64,000 nt of DNA from Neisseria bergeri (GCA_003044455.1 POWY01000007.1:1-64000), one strand, 5' to 3'; counted from the first letter of the stretch, positions 1 through 9,555 are shown. Numbers and translations are program-made. Notes: generated by a model not told the origin, from the letters alone.

Positions 1-13
1 CGTTAAGTTTCCA

Positions 14-66
14 GATTCCCGCTTTCGCGGGAATAACGGGGGTTTCGCGGGAATGGCGGGGGTTTA
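14..66. repeat. dRS3-type neisserial repeats
   Basis: A perfect ATTCCC-8 nt-GGGAAT palindrome lies at about 14-33, followed by a second GCGGGAAT half-site near 48-56. This is the form of the dRS3 repeats common between neisserial genes. It sits just past the pglA stop codon. Confidence 0.7.
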
Positions 67-103
67 TCAGAAATGACCGAAACTCAAAAGCCGGCAGCCT
101 TGT

Positions 104-1231
104 TTACGCCTTCAAAATATCGAGCAATTTCAAATCGACTTTTTCGGCATCGAATTTATCTTTGGCAATCGCATAACTTGCATTCCCCATCAGGCGGACG
201 GCTTCCCTGTTTTCGATAAAATAAATCATTTTTTCGGCCAAGATGCGGGGATTCCAAGGTTCGATCAGGAAGCCGTTGACCTTGTCGGCGACCGTTTCCC
301 TGCATCCGGGGACATCCGTCGTAATCACTGCCCTGCCGACGGCCATTGCCTCCTGAGTGCTTCGGGGAACGCCTTCCCTATAATAAGACGGCAATACGAA
401 TATATGATGTTCTTTTATCACTTCGGAAACATTGTTTACAAAACCGGGGAAACGGATAATATCGCGGGCGGCAAGCCGTTCCAAATCGCCCCCCCCGCGT
501 GATTTGTCGATTGCGCCCAAAGCGGTAAAAACCGTATCGGGGTATTTGTCCTTAACCTGTTCCGCCGCCCGAATAAAATCATCAATCCCTTTTTCTTTCA
601 GAAATCTGTCGATAAAGAGAAATTTTACGGGTTCTTTTTCATCGGGAATATCCGCCTCGGAATAAGGATATTGCCGCGAATCCAGACCGATTCCGCCCAA
701 AATATGGATGTTTTTTATTTTGATGCCGTATTTGTCCGTCAGTTCGTCTTTGTCGTCGGGGTTTAATACAATCAGGCTTTCCAACATCGGCAGGGCAATG
801 CGGTACAAGGCAATCAAAATCCCCTTTATGATTTTTGTTTTTAACGGTATGCCTTCCGGCTGCGGGGTAAATGCGAATCCCAAACCTTCCAGCATCCCGA
901 CGATTCTGGGCACGCCTGCCAGTTTTGCGGCAAAAGTGCCGAAAATCACGGGTTTTGCGAAATAAGGGAAAACCAAATCCGGCGATATTTTTTTGAGTTC
1001 TTTAAATATGAGGAAGGTGGATTTTATATCGGAAAACGGGTTCAGCCCGCTGCGGTTTGACCGGTAGGTAACGGGTGTAACCCCCATTTCCCTGATAATA
1101 TCCAAATCGTTATCGGAAAACTCCGATACAAAGGCATACACCTGATGGTTTTTGCCGATTAATTTTTTAATGACGGGGGCGCGGAAACCGTAAATGCTGG
1201 ATGCGACTGTGGTGATAAAGACGATTTTCAT
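104..1231 (-). CDS. pglA: PglA, pilin-glycan glycosyltransferase
   Basis: A 375-residue family 1/4-like glycosyltransferase matching PglA, which adds galactose to the basal sugar of the O-linked pilin glycan on the cytoplasmic side of the inner membrane. The N-terminal Rossmann half begins MKIVFITTVASSIYGFR. The C-terminal half has the donor-binding E-(x)7-E-like region (YREGVPRSTQEAMAVGRAVI). I chose ATG 1231 because the 59 upstream codons run through a DUS pair and match nothing. The gene carries eight consecutive G (489-496, coding Arg-Gly-Gly-Gly), the tract known to make pglA phase variable. The frame is open here, so the gene is ON. The next gene upstream, fabF, is separated by a DUS terminator. 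Confidence 0.9.
   Translation of the reverse strand: MKIVFITTVASSIYGFRAPVIKKLIGKNHQVYAFVSEFSDNDLDIIREMGVTPVTYRSNRSGLNPFSDIKSTFLIFKELKKISPDLVFPYFAKPVIFGTFAAKLAGVPRIVGMLEGLGFAFTPQPEGIPLKTKIIKGILIALYRIALPMLESLIVLNPDDKDELTDKYGIKIKNIHILGGIGLDSRQYPYSEADIPDEKEPVKFLFIDRFLKEKGIDDFIRAAEQVKDKYPDTVFTALGAIDKSRGGGDLERLAARDIIRFPGFVNNVSEVIKEHHIFVLPSYYREGVPRSTQEAMAVGRAVITTDVPGCRETVADKVNGFLIEPWNPRILAEKMIYFIENREAVRLMGNASYAIAKDKFDAEKVDLKLLDILKA
489..496 (-). repeat. Poly-G phase-variation tract in pglA
   Basis: Eight C on the + strand give eight G in the coding strand of pglA. Slipped-strand mispairing in pglA G-tracts is established in meningococci and gonococci. The present length keeps the reading frame open. 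Confidence 0.8.
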
Positions 1232-1379
1232 AAGGCGGATACCTTGAATATAGGATTGGAAATGCGGTCTGCTACGGCAGGGTTTCATCCTGCAATCCGG
1301 CAAGGCTTGGGTTTGCCTGCGTATTATAAGGCTGCCTTGTGTGCCGCGAAGTGCCGGTAACGGGCGGGGTGTTTTGAAA

Positions 1380-1408
1380 ATGCCGTCTGAAACGGTTTCA
1401 GACGGCAT
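1380..1408. terminator. Inverted DUS pair, terminator for fabF
   Basis: ATGCCGTCTGAA and its reverse complement lie five bases apart and form a hairpin followed by T residues. It sits between the fabF stop and the pglA start and serves as DNA-uptake signal and likely rho-independent terminator. Confidence 0.8.
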
Positions 1409-1435
1409 TTCGATGTCGGCGGCAGCTTTGCGGAA

Positions 1436-2683
1436 TCAGCCTTTGAAGCGTTTGAACACCAGCGTGCCGTTGGTGCCGCCGAAGCCGAAGGAGTTGGAGA
1501 TGGCAACGTCGATTTCCGCGTCGCGTGCTTCGTTGGCGCAGTAGTCCAAATCGCAACCGGCTTCAACGTCTTGTTCAAAAATGTTGATGGTCGGCGGGAT
1601 TTTGCCGTCATGTATCGCCAAAATGCTGTACACCGCCTCCACGCCGCCCGCCGCGCCGAGCAGGTGGCCGGTCATCGATTTGGTCGAGCTGACGACGGTT
1701 TTGTAGGCGTGTTCGCCGAACGCGCGTTTGAGGGCTTTGGTTTCGTTGGCATCGCCCAAGGGGGTGGACGTGCCGTGTGCGTTGACGTAATCTACGTCTT
1801 CGGGATTCAGTCCGGCATCTTTCAGCGCGCGGATAACGGCAAGGGCGGGGCCTTCTTCGTTCGGCGCGGTAATGTGGTAGGCATCGGAACTCATGCCGAA
1901 GCCGACGATTTCGGCGTAGATTTTCGCGCCGCGTTTTTTGGCGTGTTCCAATTCTTCTAACACCAATACGCCCGCGCCTTCGCCGATGACGAAGCCGTCG
2001 CGGCCTTTGTCCCACGGGCGGGAAGCGGCGGCGGGGTCGTCGTTGCGGGTGGAGAGGGCTTTCATCGCCGCGAAGCCGCCCACGCCCAAAGTGCTGATTG
2101 CGCCTTCGGCACCGCCTGCAATCATCACGTCAGCGTCGCCGTATTTAATCAGTCGGGCGGAGTCGCCGATGGCGTGCGCGCCGGTGGTACAGGCGGAAAC
2201 CATCCCATAGCTGGGGCCGCGGTAGCCTTTGAGGATGGTAACATGTCCGGAAATCAGGTTGATCAGCGAACCGGGGATAAAGAAAGGGTTGATTTTGCGC
2301 GCGCCGCCTTCGATTACGGCTTTGCCGGTGGCCTCGATGCTGGGCAGTCCGCCGATGCCGGAACCGATGTTCACGCCGACGCGGTCTGTATCGAGGTTTT
2401 CCACATCGTCCAAGCCCGAATCGGCAATTGCCTGCAATGCGGCGGCAATGCCGTAGTGGATAAATACGTCCATGCGGCGTGCTTCTTTCGCGCTGATGTA
2501 TTGTCCGATGTCGAAACCGCGCACTTCGCCGGCGACACGGCTGTTGATGTCGGATGCGTCAAAGCGGGTAATCGCGCCGATGCCGCTTTTGCCGGCGAGC
2601 AGGTTGTCCCAAGCCTCGGCGACAGTGTTGCCGACAGGGGAAACCTGACCTAAGCCTGTAATGACTACTCTTCTCTGACTCAT
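1436..2683 (-). CDS. fabF: Beta-ketoacyl-ACP synthase II (FabF)
   Basis: 415 residues, the usual FabF length. It condenses malonyl-ACP with acyl-ACP in fatty-acid elongation in the cytosol. The thiolase-fold catalytic triad is visible: Cys in [11 protein letters not shown], His in [11 protein letters not shown] and His in [13 protein letters not shown], with the C-terminal [15 protein letters not shown] signature. Start ATG 2683 gives the canonical [10 protein letters not shown] and has a GAGG Shine-Dalgarno just upstream; the longer frame runs through the acpP-fabF spacer. It follows acpP on the same strand, the classical acpP-fabF pairing, with a single DUS in the 155-bp gap. Confidence 0.97.
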   Translation of the reverse strand: MSQRRVVITGLGQVSPVGNTVAEAWDNLLAGKSGIGAITRFDASDINSRVAGEVRGFDIGQYISAKEARRMDVFIHYGIAAALQAIADSGLDDVENLDTDRVGVNIGSGIGGLPSIEATGKAVIEGGARKINPFFIPGSLINLISGHVTILKGYRGPSYGMVSACTTGAHAIGDSARLIKYGDADVMIAGGAEGAISTLGVGGFAAMKALSTRNDDPAAASRPWDKGRDGFVIGEGAGVLVLEELEHAKKRGAKIYAEIVGFGMSSDAYHITAPNEEGPALAVIRALKDAGLNPEDVDYVNAHGTSTPLGDANETKALKRAFGEHAYKTVVSSTKSMTGHLLGAAGGVEAVYSILAIHDGKIPPTINIFEQDVEAGCDLDYCANEARDAEIDVAISNSFGFGGTNGTLVFKRFKG

Positions 2684-2838
2684 GATAACCTCGCTGTTGG
2701 TTGTCGGAATGGGGGCATATGCGGCTGTCGTGCAGATGCCGTCTGAAATTTGCGGCAGGGGTTCAAACAGTTTGCCATATAAGGGAAAAGCCTCTATTGC
2801 GCGGTGCAGCAGAGGCTGTTGTGTCGGGCGACGACCGG

Positions 2839-3075
2839 TTAGCCGTTGTGGGCATTGATGTAGTCGATAGCCAGTTGGACGGTGGTGATTTTTTCGGCAT
2901 CTTCGTCGGGGATTTCGCAACCGAATGCTTCTTCCAAAGCCATAACCAGCTCCACGGTGTCCAAAGAATCTGCGCCCAAGTCGTCTTGGAAGGAAGATTC
3001 GTTTTTCACGTCGGCTTCGTTTACGCCCAGTTGTTCAGCAACAATTTTCTTAACTTGTTGTTCGATGTTTGACAT
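2839..3075 (-). CDS. acpP: Acyl carrier protein
   Basis: 78 residues, acidic, with the phosphopantetheine attachment motif [12 protein letters not shown]; the modified Ser is residue 37. It carries growing acyl chains for fatty-acid, lipid A and biotin or lipoate synthesis. Shine-Dalgarno AAGGAACG precedes ATG 3075. It lies upstream of fabF on the same strand, as in most proteobacteria. The divergent gap to pyrD (3076-3315) is AT-rich and should contain promoters for both genes. Confidence 0.98.
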   Translation of the reverse strand: MSNIEQQVKKIVAEQLGVNEADVKNESSFQDDLGADSLDTVELVMALEEAFGCEIPDEDAEKITTVQLAIDYINAHNG

Positions 3076-3315
3076 GTCAGTCGTTCCTTTATGCCTTGCG
3101 GCAGGTTGTTTAAGGGAAATAAATCGGTGGTATTGTACCGACTTTTAATAGAGTTTTCTATCTAATGCCTATTATATCAATATTTGCCGATTTGTACATT
3201 TTTGGGTGCGGCGGGTTTGGCGGGTTTTGCCGTTCAAGTTTGACCTGTGTGCCGTATGTTTGGCGGGATTTCGGTTAAAATGACGGCATTTCCATCTGAA
3301 GCAGAAAGCCCTGTC

Positions 3316-4323
3316 ATGTATCCACTTGCCCGCCGCATCCTGTTTGCACTCGATGCCGAAAAAGCCCACCACTTCACGCTCGACGCGCTCAACACGGTTT
3401 ATAAATTGGGTCTGATTCCCGTAACCGACAACCGTACCAAACCTGTAAAACTGATGGGCATGGATTTGCCCAACCCTGTCGGACTTGCCGCCGGACTCGA
3501 TAAAAACGGCGAATACATAGACGCATTGGGCGCACTCGGTTTCGGCTTCCTCGAAATCGGCACGGTAACGCCCAAACCGCAGCCGGGCAACCCGCAGCCG
3601 CGTCTCTTTCGCGTTCCCGAACACCAAGGCATCATTAACCGCATGGGTTTCAACAACCACGGCATCGACGCGATGATACGCAACATCGAAAAAAGTAAAT
3701 TCAGTGGCGTATTGGGCATCAACATCGGCAAAAACGCGGTTACGCCCATCGAAAACGCCGCCGACGATTATTTAATCTGCCTCGAAAAAGCCTACGCGCA
3801 CGCAAACTACATCACCGTCAACATTTCCTCGCCCAACACCAAAAACCTCCGCGCGCTGCAAGGTGGCGGCGAATTGGGCGCGTTGCTTGAGGCTTTGAAA
3901 AACAAACAGGCACAGCTTGCCTCTGTACATGGGAAATACGTTCCGCTCGCCGTCAAAATCGCCCCCGATTTGGATGAAGCACAAATCGAAGATATCGCCC
4001 ACGTTGTCAAATCCGTCGAAATGGACGGCATCATCGCTACCAACACCACCATCGACAAATCAAGTCTCGGCAGTCATCCGCTCGCAGGCGAACAAGGCGG
4101 TTTGAGCGGGCTGCCCGTTCATGAAAAAAGTAATCGGGTGTTGAAGCTGTTGGCAGACCACATCGACGGCAAGCTGCCGATTATCGGCGTAGGCGGCATT
4201 ATGGAAGGCAGGGACGCGGCAGAGAAAATCCGTTTGGGCGCAACTGCCGTCCAAGTGTACAGCGGATTGATATACAAAGGTCCGGCATTGGTCAAAGAAT
4301 GTTTGAAGGCGTTGGCGCGATGA
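3316..4323 (+). CDS. pyrD: Dihydroorotate dehydrogenase (quinone), class 2
   Basis: 335 residues. It oxidises dihydroorotate to orotate with FMN and passes electrons to membrane quinone, step four of pyrimidine synthesis. The N-terminal helical extension ([18 protein letters not shown]) is the class 2 membrane-association segment. The class 2 catalytic serine lies in [14 protein letters not shown]/phosphate-binding signatures [15 protein letters not shown] and [12 protein letters not shown] are at the C-terminus. ATG 3316 gives the standard family start; the 23 upstream codons are not conserved in kind. A DUS-pair terminator follows the stop. Confidence 0.97.
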   Translation: MYPLARRILFALDAEKAHHFTLDALNTVYKLGLIPVTDNRTKPVKLMGMDLPNPVGLAAGLDKNGEYIDALGALGFGFLEIGTVTPKPQPGNPQPRLFRVPEHQGIINRMGFNNHGIDAMIRNIEKSKFSGVLGINIGKNAVTPIENAADDYLICLEKAYAHANYITVNISSPNTKNLRALQGGGELGALLEALKNKQAQLASVHGKYVPLAVKIAPDLDEAQIEDIAHVVKSVEMDGIIATNTTIDKSSLGSHPLAGEQGGLSGLPVHEKSNRVLKLLADHIDGKLPIIGVGGIMEGRDAAEKIRLGATAVQVYSGLIYKGPALVKECLKALAR

Positions 4324-4338
4324 CGCGTCCCGCCCAAA

Positions 4339-4379
4339 ATGCCGTCTGAACGCACGTTTTGCCGTTCAGACGGCATTTT
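4339..4379. terminator. Inverted DUS pair after pyrD
   Basis: ATGCCGTCTGAA and TTCAGACGGCAT separated by 13 bases and followed by TTTTT: a likely terminator for pyrD and a DNA-uptake signal. From 4380 to about 4540 I see no gene, only an AT-rich stretch with a TATACT-like hexamer near 4538. Confidence 0.8.
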
Positions 4380-4542
4380 TATTTCCTTTTCCTGCCTGTC
4401 GTCCCTTGAAAATCCCAAACGCGCCGCCCTGTTTGAAACAAAGCAAACGCCCGCCGCGAACCGGACAATCTTGATACGCAGCCAAAGCAAGCCCGGCGGC
4501 AAGTTGTTAAACATATAATTAATATAAAAAATAATTTTATAC

Positions 4543-4659
4543 TGTGGCGGACGGCTTGGGGAAACGCAAAATATTAACGGCATTGAAATTCATGATGTGG
4601 AAAATAAGGATACGGCGGATAATCAAGAGGTTTTATGTTTAAGGATTCGATATGTTTAA
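4543..4659 (+). pseudogene. Remnant tail of a MafB-type toxin
   Basis: The open frame reads TQNINGIEIHDVENKDT, matching the tail VQNVNKIEIHYIENTRTG of the silent mafB cassette at 17956. It has no start, and the DG(W)xK part just upstream is in another frame. It ends over the start of the next gene, the same toxin-tail to immunity-gene junction as in the Maf island. I read it as the last ~35 codons of a decayed polymorphic toxin. Confidence 0.6.
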
Positions 4660-4975
4660 GGACGAACTAAATGAATTTATCCGATTGATATCCGATCCGG
4701 AAAGTGAATTGGATGAATGGTATTTGAGCGATTTTAAAGATGAACATATATGGAAAATGCAAAGTTACGAAGCATTTTCATGTTTGCGTGAAGCAGCCCC
4801 CTATTTGTTTGCTTATCCCCGATACGGGTATGAACTGTTGGAGATAATTTCCGCTTTAAAAGAAACATCTGATACGACAGAATTATTTTATGAGCCGGGT
4901 ATCGTGCCTTTGCTGATTGATTTATATAAAGAAGATAGTTATCTGATAAATATGGTCAAACGGATATTCAAATGA
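4652..4975 (+). CDS. Orphan immunity protein, paralogue of 17630-17953
   Basis: 107 residues, acidic and predicted helical. It shares the pattern DEWYxSxFxDxHIxxxxSYEAF and a similar C-terminal LIDLYKED...IF ending with the immunity-gene product at 17630-17953, and the two are the same length. A toxin-tail remnant of the matching family lies directly upstream, so this is most likely an immunity gene whose toxin has been lost. The MafB/CdiA-type immunity role is inferred from paralogy and context. It starts the three-gene accessory block between pyrD and polA. Confidence 0.7.
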   Translation: MFKDELNEFIRLISDPESELDEWYLSDFKDEHIWKMQSYEAFSCLREAAPYLFAYPRYGYELLEIISALKETSDTTELFYEPGIVPLLIDLYKEDSYLINMVKRIFK

Positions 4976-5061
4976 TGAAAAGGGCGCGGGCGTTTGCTTG
5001 GCGGAAGGCAGGTAATCCAATTTGAAGGACGCGGAAGCCGATACGTTAAAAAGGATGAAAA

Positions 5062-5343
5062 ATGGAAAACGGGCAACGGAATAAACGGTTTCCCTTGGAA
5101 AAAAGAATTTTTTATCTGGAGCATTCGGGGCGGTATCTGATGATTTGCGCCTTATCGGATTATTCCCAAAACAAACATACTGTCGTTATGGCAAATTTCA
5201 TCTATCCGGATGAAAAAACGGATTGGCGGAATTTGGATGATTTATTCAATGAGTTGGTTTTAGAGGAATTGCAGGCTTCATTTATGGATTGGTATCCGAC
5301 TGTTGAAGAGGCAATCAGCCGTCATTTGGAAGACTTTTCGTAA
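5062..5343 (+). CDS. Small hypothetical protein, possible immunity gene
   Basis: 93 residues, acidic at the C-terminus (DDLFNELVLEELQ...EEAISRHLEDFS), with no signal peptide or membrane segment. I do not recognise the family. The upstream DNA (5019-5140) is open in another frame (FEGRGSRYVKKDEKW...) and may be a toxin tail, as before the other immunity-like genes. Start ATG 5062 follows AAAAAGGATG, a weak Shine-Dalgarno; a later in-frame Met at residue 27 is possible. Its position between two immunity-like genes is the only functional hint. Confidence 0.5.
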   Translation: MENGQRNKRFPLEKRIFYLEHSGRYLMICALSDYSQNKHTVVMANFIYPDEKTDWRNLDDLFNELVLEELQASFMDWYPTVEEAISRHLEDFS

Positions 5344-5421
5344 CAGGCATAATCGAAAGGGGCGGAATGACGGGGCGGGCAAACCGACGCGTGAACACGG
5401 AGCAGGCAACCGGAGTAAAAA

Positions 5422-5880
5422 ATGAACCTTGATTTAACCGCGCAAAAAGTCCGCCTTTCTTGGAAGGATATTCTGTGGGGATATGAGAGTAAATACTTGG
5501 GTTGGGCTGATGTAGTAGCTTATGCCCGAAAAATGACGCTTTCAGATCATGATGAACGCGTGTTCAAGCTATCTTTAATCAACAAATCCAATATTCTTGA
5601 ATTAAAACCTGTTCTGGAAGATTTGGCTTCGGAAATGAGTGGCTATTCCCCTAAAAATTGGCTGTACGTCCTCTTAAGCGATGTATTCCATAGAACAGAA
5701 GAATTTGAGGATCCTTTGGGGGAAGTTGAAAAAATTTATGCAGATTTTGATTACCCGGAAGAAATGGAATCATTTGTCAGATATATGCCGCCTAAAGACG
5801 GTTATATTCCTTCTGCCCACAGCTATGAAGAAAATATTGCCCGGCTGTATCTCAATTGGGCAAAATATTTGGGCAGATAA
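5422..5880 (+). CDS. DUF2247-family protein, putative immunity protein
   Basis: 152 residues, soluble, rich in Trp, Tyr and acidic residues. The start (LTAQKVRLSWKDILWGYESK...LGWADVVAYA) is what I recall of DUF2247, a family often seen beside polymorphic toxins. GGAGTAAAAA precedes ATG 5422. It is the last gene of the accessory block and ends at a DUS-pair terminator. No toxin partner is nearby, so an orphan immunity role is inferred. Family assignment is from memory of the motif and is moderately sure. Confidence 0.6.
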   Translation: MNLDLTAQKVRLSWKDILWGYESKYLGWADVVAYARKMTLSDHDERVFKLSLINKSNILELKPVLEDLASEMSGYSPKNWLYVLLSDVFHRTEEFEDPLGEVEKIYADFDYPEEMESFVRYMPPKDGYIPSAHSYEENIARLYLNWAKYLGR

Positions 5881-5896
5881 GGCAGGCTAGATTCAA

Positions 5897-5930
5897 ATGC
5901 CGTCTGAAATGGGCTTTCAGACGGCATTTT
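5897..5930. terminator. Inverted DUS pair before polA
   Basis: ATGCCGTCTGAA, six bases, then TTCAGACGGCATTTT: closes the accessory block just ahead of polA. Confidence 0.8.
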
Positions 5931-5982
5931 GATTATCCCTTATAATTAGGTCATTTTTATTTTCTCATCAGCAGATACTATC

Positions 5983-8772
5983 ATGGCAACCATTCACACC
6001 CTTCTCCTCGTTGACGGCTCTTCTTATCTCTACCGCGCTTATCACGCGATGGCGCAATTGTCCGCGCCTGACGGTGCGCCGACGGGGGCGATGTATGGTG
6101 TGTTGAATATGTTGCGCCGGCTGCGTGCGGATTATGTGCACGATTATTGCGCGGTGGTGTTTGATGCGAAAGGTAAGAATTTCCGCCACGAGATGTTCCC
6201 CGACTATAAGGCGACGCGCCCGCCGATGCCGGACGATTTGCGCCCGCAGGCGGAAGCCTTGCCGGATTTGGTGCGCCTGATGGGCTGGCCGGTGTTGGTT
6301 ATTCCGCAGGTGGAAGCGGACGACGTTATCGGCACGTTGGCGGCGATGGCCAGTGAAGCAGGGTGGAACGTGGTGGTGTCCACCGGCGATAAGGACATGG
6401 CTCAGTTGGTGAACGAGCGCGTGACGCTGGTGAATACGATGAGCGGTGAAACGCTGGACATTGAAGGCGTGAAAGAAAAATTCGGCGTGCGCCCCGACCA
6501 AATCCGCGATTATCTCGCGCTGATGGGTGACAAGGTGGACAATGTGCCGGGCGTGGAGAAGTGCGGCCCGAAAACGGCGGTGAAATGGCTGGAAGCCTAC
6601 GGCTCGCTGGCCGGTGTGATGGAACACGCTGGCGAAGTCAAGGGTAAGGTCGGCGAAAACCTGCAAGCCGCTTTGGAACAACTGCCGCTGTCGTATGACT
6701 TGGTAACAATTAAAACTGATGTGGATTTGCACGCCGAGCTTTCAGACGGCCTCGAAAGCCTGCGCCGCACTACGCCTAAATGGGCGCAACTGGTTGTCGA
6801 TTTCAAACGCTGGGGTTTCCGCACTTGGTTGAAAGAGGCGGAAAGCCGTATGCACGAAGCGGCGGACGGCGATTTGTTCGGCAGTGATACGATAGGCGAA
6901 CAGGCGGCGTTGGACATGGAAACGTCGTCTGAAAAAATCATAGAACATGCCCCAGCCCCCGAAAAGCTGGATTATCAAGCCGTTACCACCGAAGTACAGT
7001 TTGCCGCCTTGTTGGACAAACTGTCGCAGGCGGACAAAATCGGCATCGACACGGAAACCACGTCCCTAGACGCGATGAACGCCGCGCTGGTCGGCATCAG
7101 CATCGCGTTCCAAGCAGGGGAGGCGGTTTACATCCCCATAGGACACAGCCTGACCGCCGCGCCCGAACAGCTTGATTTGCAAGACGTATTAGGCCGTCTG
7201 AAACCGCATTTGGAAAATCCCGCCCTGAAAAAAATCGGGCAAAACCTCAAATACGACCAACACGTTTTCGCTAACTACGGCATCGCCCTGAACGGCATTG
7301 CCGGCGACGCGATGCTCGCTTCCTACATCATCGAGAGCCATCTCGGACACGGTTTGGACGAATTGTCCGAACGCTGGCTCGGCTTGGAAACCATTACCTA
7401 CGAATCGCTGTGCGGCAAAGGCGCGAAGCAAATCGGTTTTGCCGATGTCGCCATCGGGCAGGCGACCGAATACGCCGCCAAAGACGCCGATTTCGCCCTG
7501 CGCCTCGAAGCGCACCTGCGCGCGCAAATGGACGAGAAACAGCTTGAAATGTATGAAAAAATGGAGCTGCCCGTCGCGCAGGTATTGTTTGAAATGGAAC
7601 GCAACGGCGTACAAATCGACCGCGCCGAACTCGCCCGCCAAAGTGCCGAACTCGGCGCCGAGTTGATGAAGCTCGAACAAGAAGCCTATGCCGCCGCAGG
7701 CCAGCCGTTCAACCTCAACTCGCCCAAACAGCTCCAAGAAATCCTGTTTGACAAAATGGGCATCCCCACCAAAGGTCTGAAAAAAACCGCCAAAGGCGGT
7801 ATTTCCACCAACGAAGCCGTGCTCGAACAGCTCGCGCCCGACTACCCCCTGCCCAAAATCATCCTGCAAAACCGCAGCCTGGCGAAACTCAAATCCACCT
7901 ACACCGACAAATTGCCCGAAATGATTTCCCCCAAAGACGGCCGCGTGCATACTACTTACGCCCAAGCCGTCGCCATTACCGGCCGCCTCGCCAGCAACAA
8001 CCCCAACCTGCAAAACATCCCCATCCGCACCGCCGAAGGCAGAAAAGTCCGCCGCGCCTTCACCGCACCGCAAGGCAGCGTCATCGTTTCCGCCGACTAC
8101 TCCCAAATCGAGCTGCGCATCATGGCGCACCTCTCCGGCGACAAAACCCTCATCGCCGCGTTCCAAAACGGCGAAGACGTACACCGCCGCACCGCCGCCG
8201 AAGTATTCGGCATCACCCCCGAAAGCGTCTCGCCCGAACAACGCCGCTACGCCAAAACCATCAACTTCGGCCTGATTTACGGCATGGGCCAATACGGCCT
8301 TGCCAAATCGCTGGGCATAGACAACATCTCCGCCAAAAACTTTATCGACCGCTACTTCGCCCGCTATCCCAGCGTCGCCGAATACATGCAGCGCACCAAA
8401 GAACAAGCCGCCGCGCAAGGCTTTGTCGAAACCCTGTTCGGCCGCCGCCTCTACCTGCCCGACATCCGCAACAAAAACGCCAACGCCCGCGCCGGAGCCG
8501 AACGCGCCGCCATCAACGCCCCCATGCAAGGCACCGCCTCCGACCTCATCAAACGCGCCATGATAGACGTGCGAAACTGGCTTTCAGACGGCATCGGCAG
8601 CAAACTGGTCATGCAGGTGCATGACGAACTGGTGCTGGAAGTCGGTGAAACCGAACTGGATTTTGTCAAAGAAAAACTGCCGCAGATTATGGCGAAAGTG
8701 GACGGCGGATTATTGGATGTACCGCTGGTGGCTGAGGTTGGCGTAGGGGAGAATTGGGAAGAGGCGCATTGA
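5983..8772 (+). CDS. polA: DNA polymerase I
   Basis: 929 residues, full length for PolA. It fills gaps and removes RNA primers in replication and repair. Residues 1-290 form the 5' nuclease (LLVDGSSYLYRAYHA; EADDVIGTLA; STGDKDMAQLV). Residues ~325-520 are the proofreading exonuclease with its metal ligands intact (GIDTETTSLD; GQNLKYDQHV; YAAKDADFALRL). The polymerase has motif A (SADYSQIELRIMAHLSGD), motif B (RRYAKTINFGLIYGMG) and motif C (VMQVHDELVLEV). The 3' half uses much more C-ending codons than the 5' half, which may reflect mosaic ancestry. Confidence 0.98.
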   Translation: MATIHTLLLVDGSSYLYRAYHAMAQLSAPDGAPTGAMYGVLNMLRRLRADYVHDYCAVVFDAKGKNFRHEMFPDYKATRPPMPDDLRPQAEALPDLVRLMGWPVLVIPQVEADDVIGTLAAMASEAGWNVVVSTGDKDMAQLVNERVTLVNTMSGETLDIEGVKEKFGVRPDQIRDYLALMGDKVDNVPGVEKCGPKTAVKWLEAYGSLAGVMEHAGEVKGKVGENLQAALEQLPLSYDLVTIKTDVDLHAELSDGLESLRRTTPKWAQLVVDFKRWGFRTWLKEAESRMHEAADGDLFGSDTIGEQAALDMETSSEKIIEHAPAPEKLDYQAVTTEVQFAALLDKLSQADKIGIDTETTSLDAMNAALVGISIAFQAGEAVYIPIGHSLTAAPEQLDLQDVLGRLKPHLENPALKKIGQNLKYDQHVFANYGIALNGIAGDAMLASYIIESHLGHGLDELSERWLGLETITYESLCGKGAKQIGFADVAIGQATEYAAKDADFALRLEAHLRAQMDEKQLEMYEKMELPVAQVLFEMERNGVQIDRAELARQSAELGAELMKLEQEAYAAAGQPFNLNSPKQLQEILFDKMGIPTKGLKKTAKGGISTNEAVLEQLAPDYPLPKIILQNRSLAKLKSTYTDKLPEMISPKDGRVHTTYAQAVAITGRLASNNPNLQNIPIRTAEGRKVRRAFTAPQGSVIVSADYSQIELRIMAHLSGDKTLIAAFQNGEDVHRRTAAEVFGITPESVSPEQRRYAKTINFGLIYGMGQYGLAKSLGIDNISAKNFIDRYFARYPSVAEYMQRTKEQAAAQGFVETLFGRRLYLPDIRNKNANARAGAERAAINAPMQGTASDLIKRAMIDVRNWLSDGIGSKLVMQVHDELVLEVGETELDFVKEKLPQIMAKVDGGLLDVPLVAEVGVGENWEEAH

Positions 8773-8819
8773 GAATGCACAAGTATTGAACTGTTACGTT
8801 TTGATTTATCAAAATTTAA

Positions 8820-9053
8820 GGAAGTAAAATACTTGATTCAAATGATTGGAAATCAATAGTATTAAATATTGTTTGCGGTATTGTTACAGTTATTATTGTA
8901 GGTATATTTACCGGTTTATGGAAAAAATCCAGATATAAATGTCAAGAATGGGTATCTGGAAATTCTGATCGGATACCTGTTCAAGATACGTCGTTTTATC
9001 CTAATGATATAAAAGCCCAGAGGAGCTATGAAGTAAAAAAATTTATTGGCGAA
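8820..9053 (+). other. Open in-frame extension without a standard start
   Basis: After TAA 8817-8819 the frame of the next gene stays open for 78 codons without ATG, GTG or TTG. It encodes a convincing membrane segment (IVLNIVCGIVTVIIVGIFTGLW) and a polar stretch up to the GTG at 9054. The coding potential suggests the true protein begins here, with a rare start codon (for example ATA 8832) or a lost 5' end. Confidence 0.45.
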
Positions 9054-9521
9054 GTGTCTTTTTATACACTTACTTATTTGATTATTTTGGAATTTTCTCC
9101 TATGCCGATTTTATTCAACGACCCTTTTGGTACAAATCGGCTTTATTTGAGTCAAACCAAATATATTGGAATGTATTTTCCTGAAATCTCAATGACTGGC
9201 GGATACGCTAATATTTTTGTATGGTTTATTACGCTTACCTTATATGTTCCAATTTTTGGGATGTCTAAGTTAATGACAAAATGTTTATGGTATCCGTTGA
9301 TAAACATATTTTGGGACGATAACGAAAATTTGGATAAGGTTGGATTTCTCATTTCTATTGCTTTGAAATCATTATTTATATCAGCTTGTGTGCAGTGGTT
9401 ATGTTTTGATACGGAATTTTTGCAGGCATTGGAAAATGTCTTAATTTTAACTGTTTTTCCAATTGTTTTTGCGCTATCACAAAATCGGTACCGGCAAGCC
9501 GCAGCCTGGATGCCTATTTAG
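9054..9521 (+). CDS. Multi-pass membrane protein, function unknown
   Basis: 155 residues from GTG 9054, the first standard start codon; the frame is open back to 8820. At least three hydrophobic helices are visible: TLTYLIILEFSPMPILF, IFVWFITLTLYVPIFGM and two C-terminal segments (FLISIALKSLFISACVQW; LILTVFPIVFAL). I do not recognise the family. The gene is AT-rich against polA, suggesting acquisition. It ends before a DUS-pair terminator. Either the 5' end is truncated or an unusual start is used. Confidence 0.5.
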   Translation: MSFYTLTYLIILEFSPMPILFNDPFGTNRLYLSQTKYIGMYFPEISMTGGYANIFVWFITLTLYVPIFGMSKLMTKCLWYPLINIFWDDNENLDKVGFLISIALKSLFISACVQWLCFDTEFLQALENVLILTVFPIVFALSQNRYRQAAAWMPI

Positions 9522-9555
9522 TTGCACGCGACGGTTGAAACCCAAAACCCGACCC

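Noticed and set aside
7189-8529. A 446-codon minus-strand ORF inside polA
   Set aside because: Shadow of polA's C-ending codons; Gly/Phe/Val-rich, no family features.
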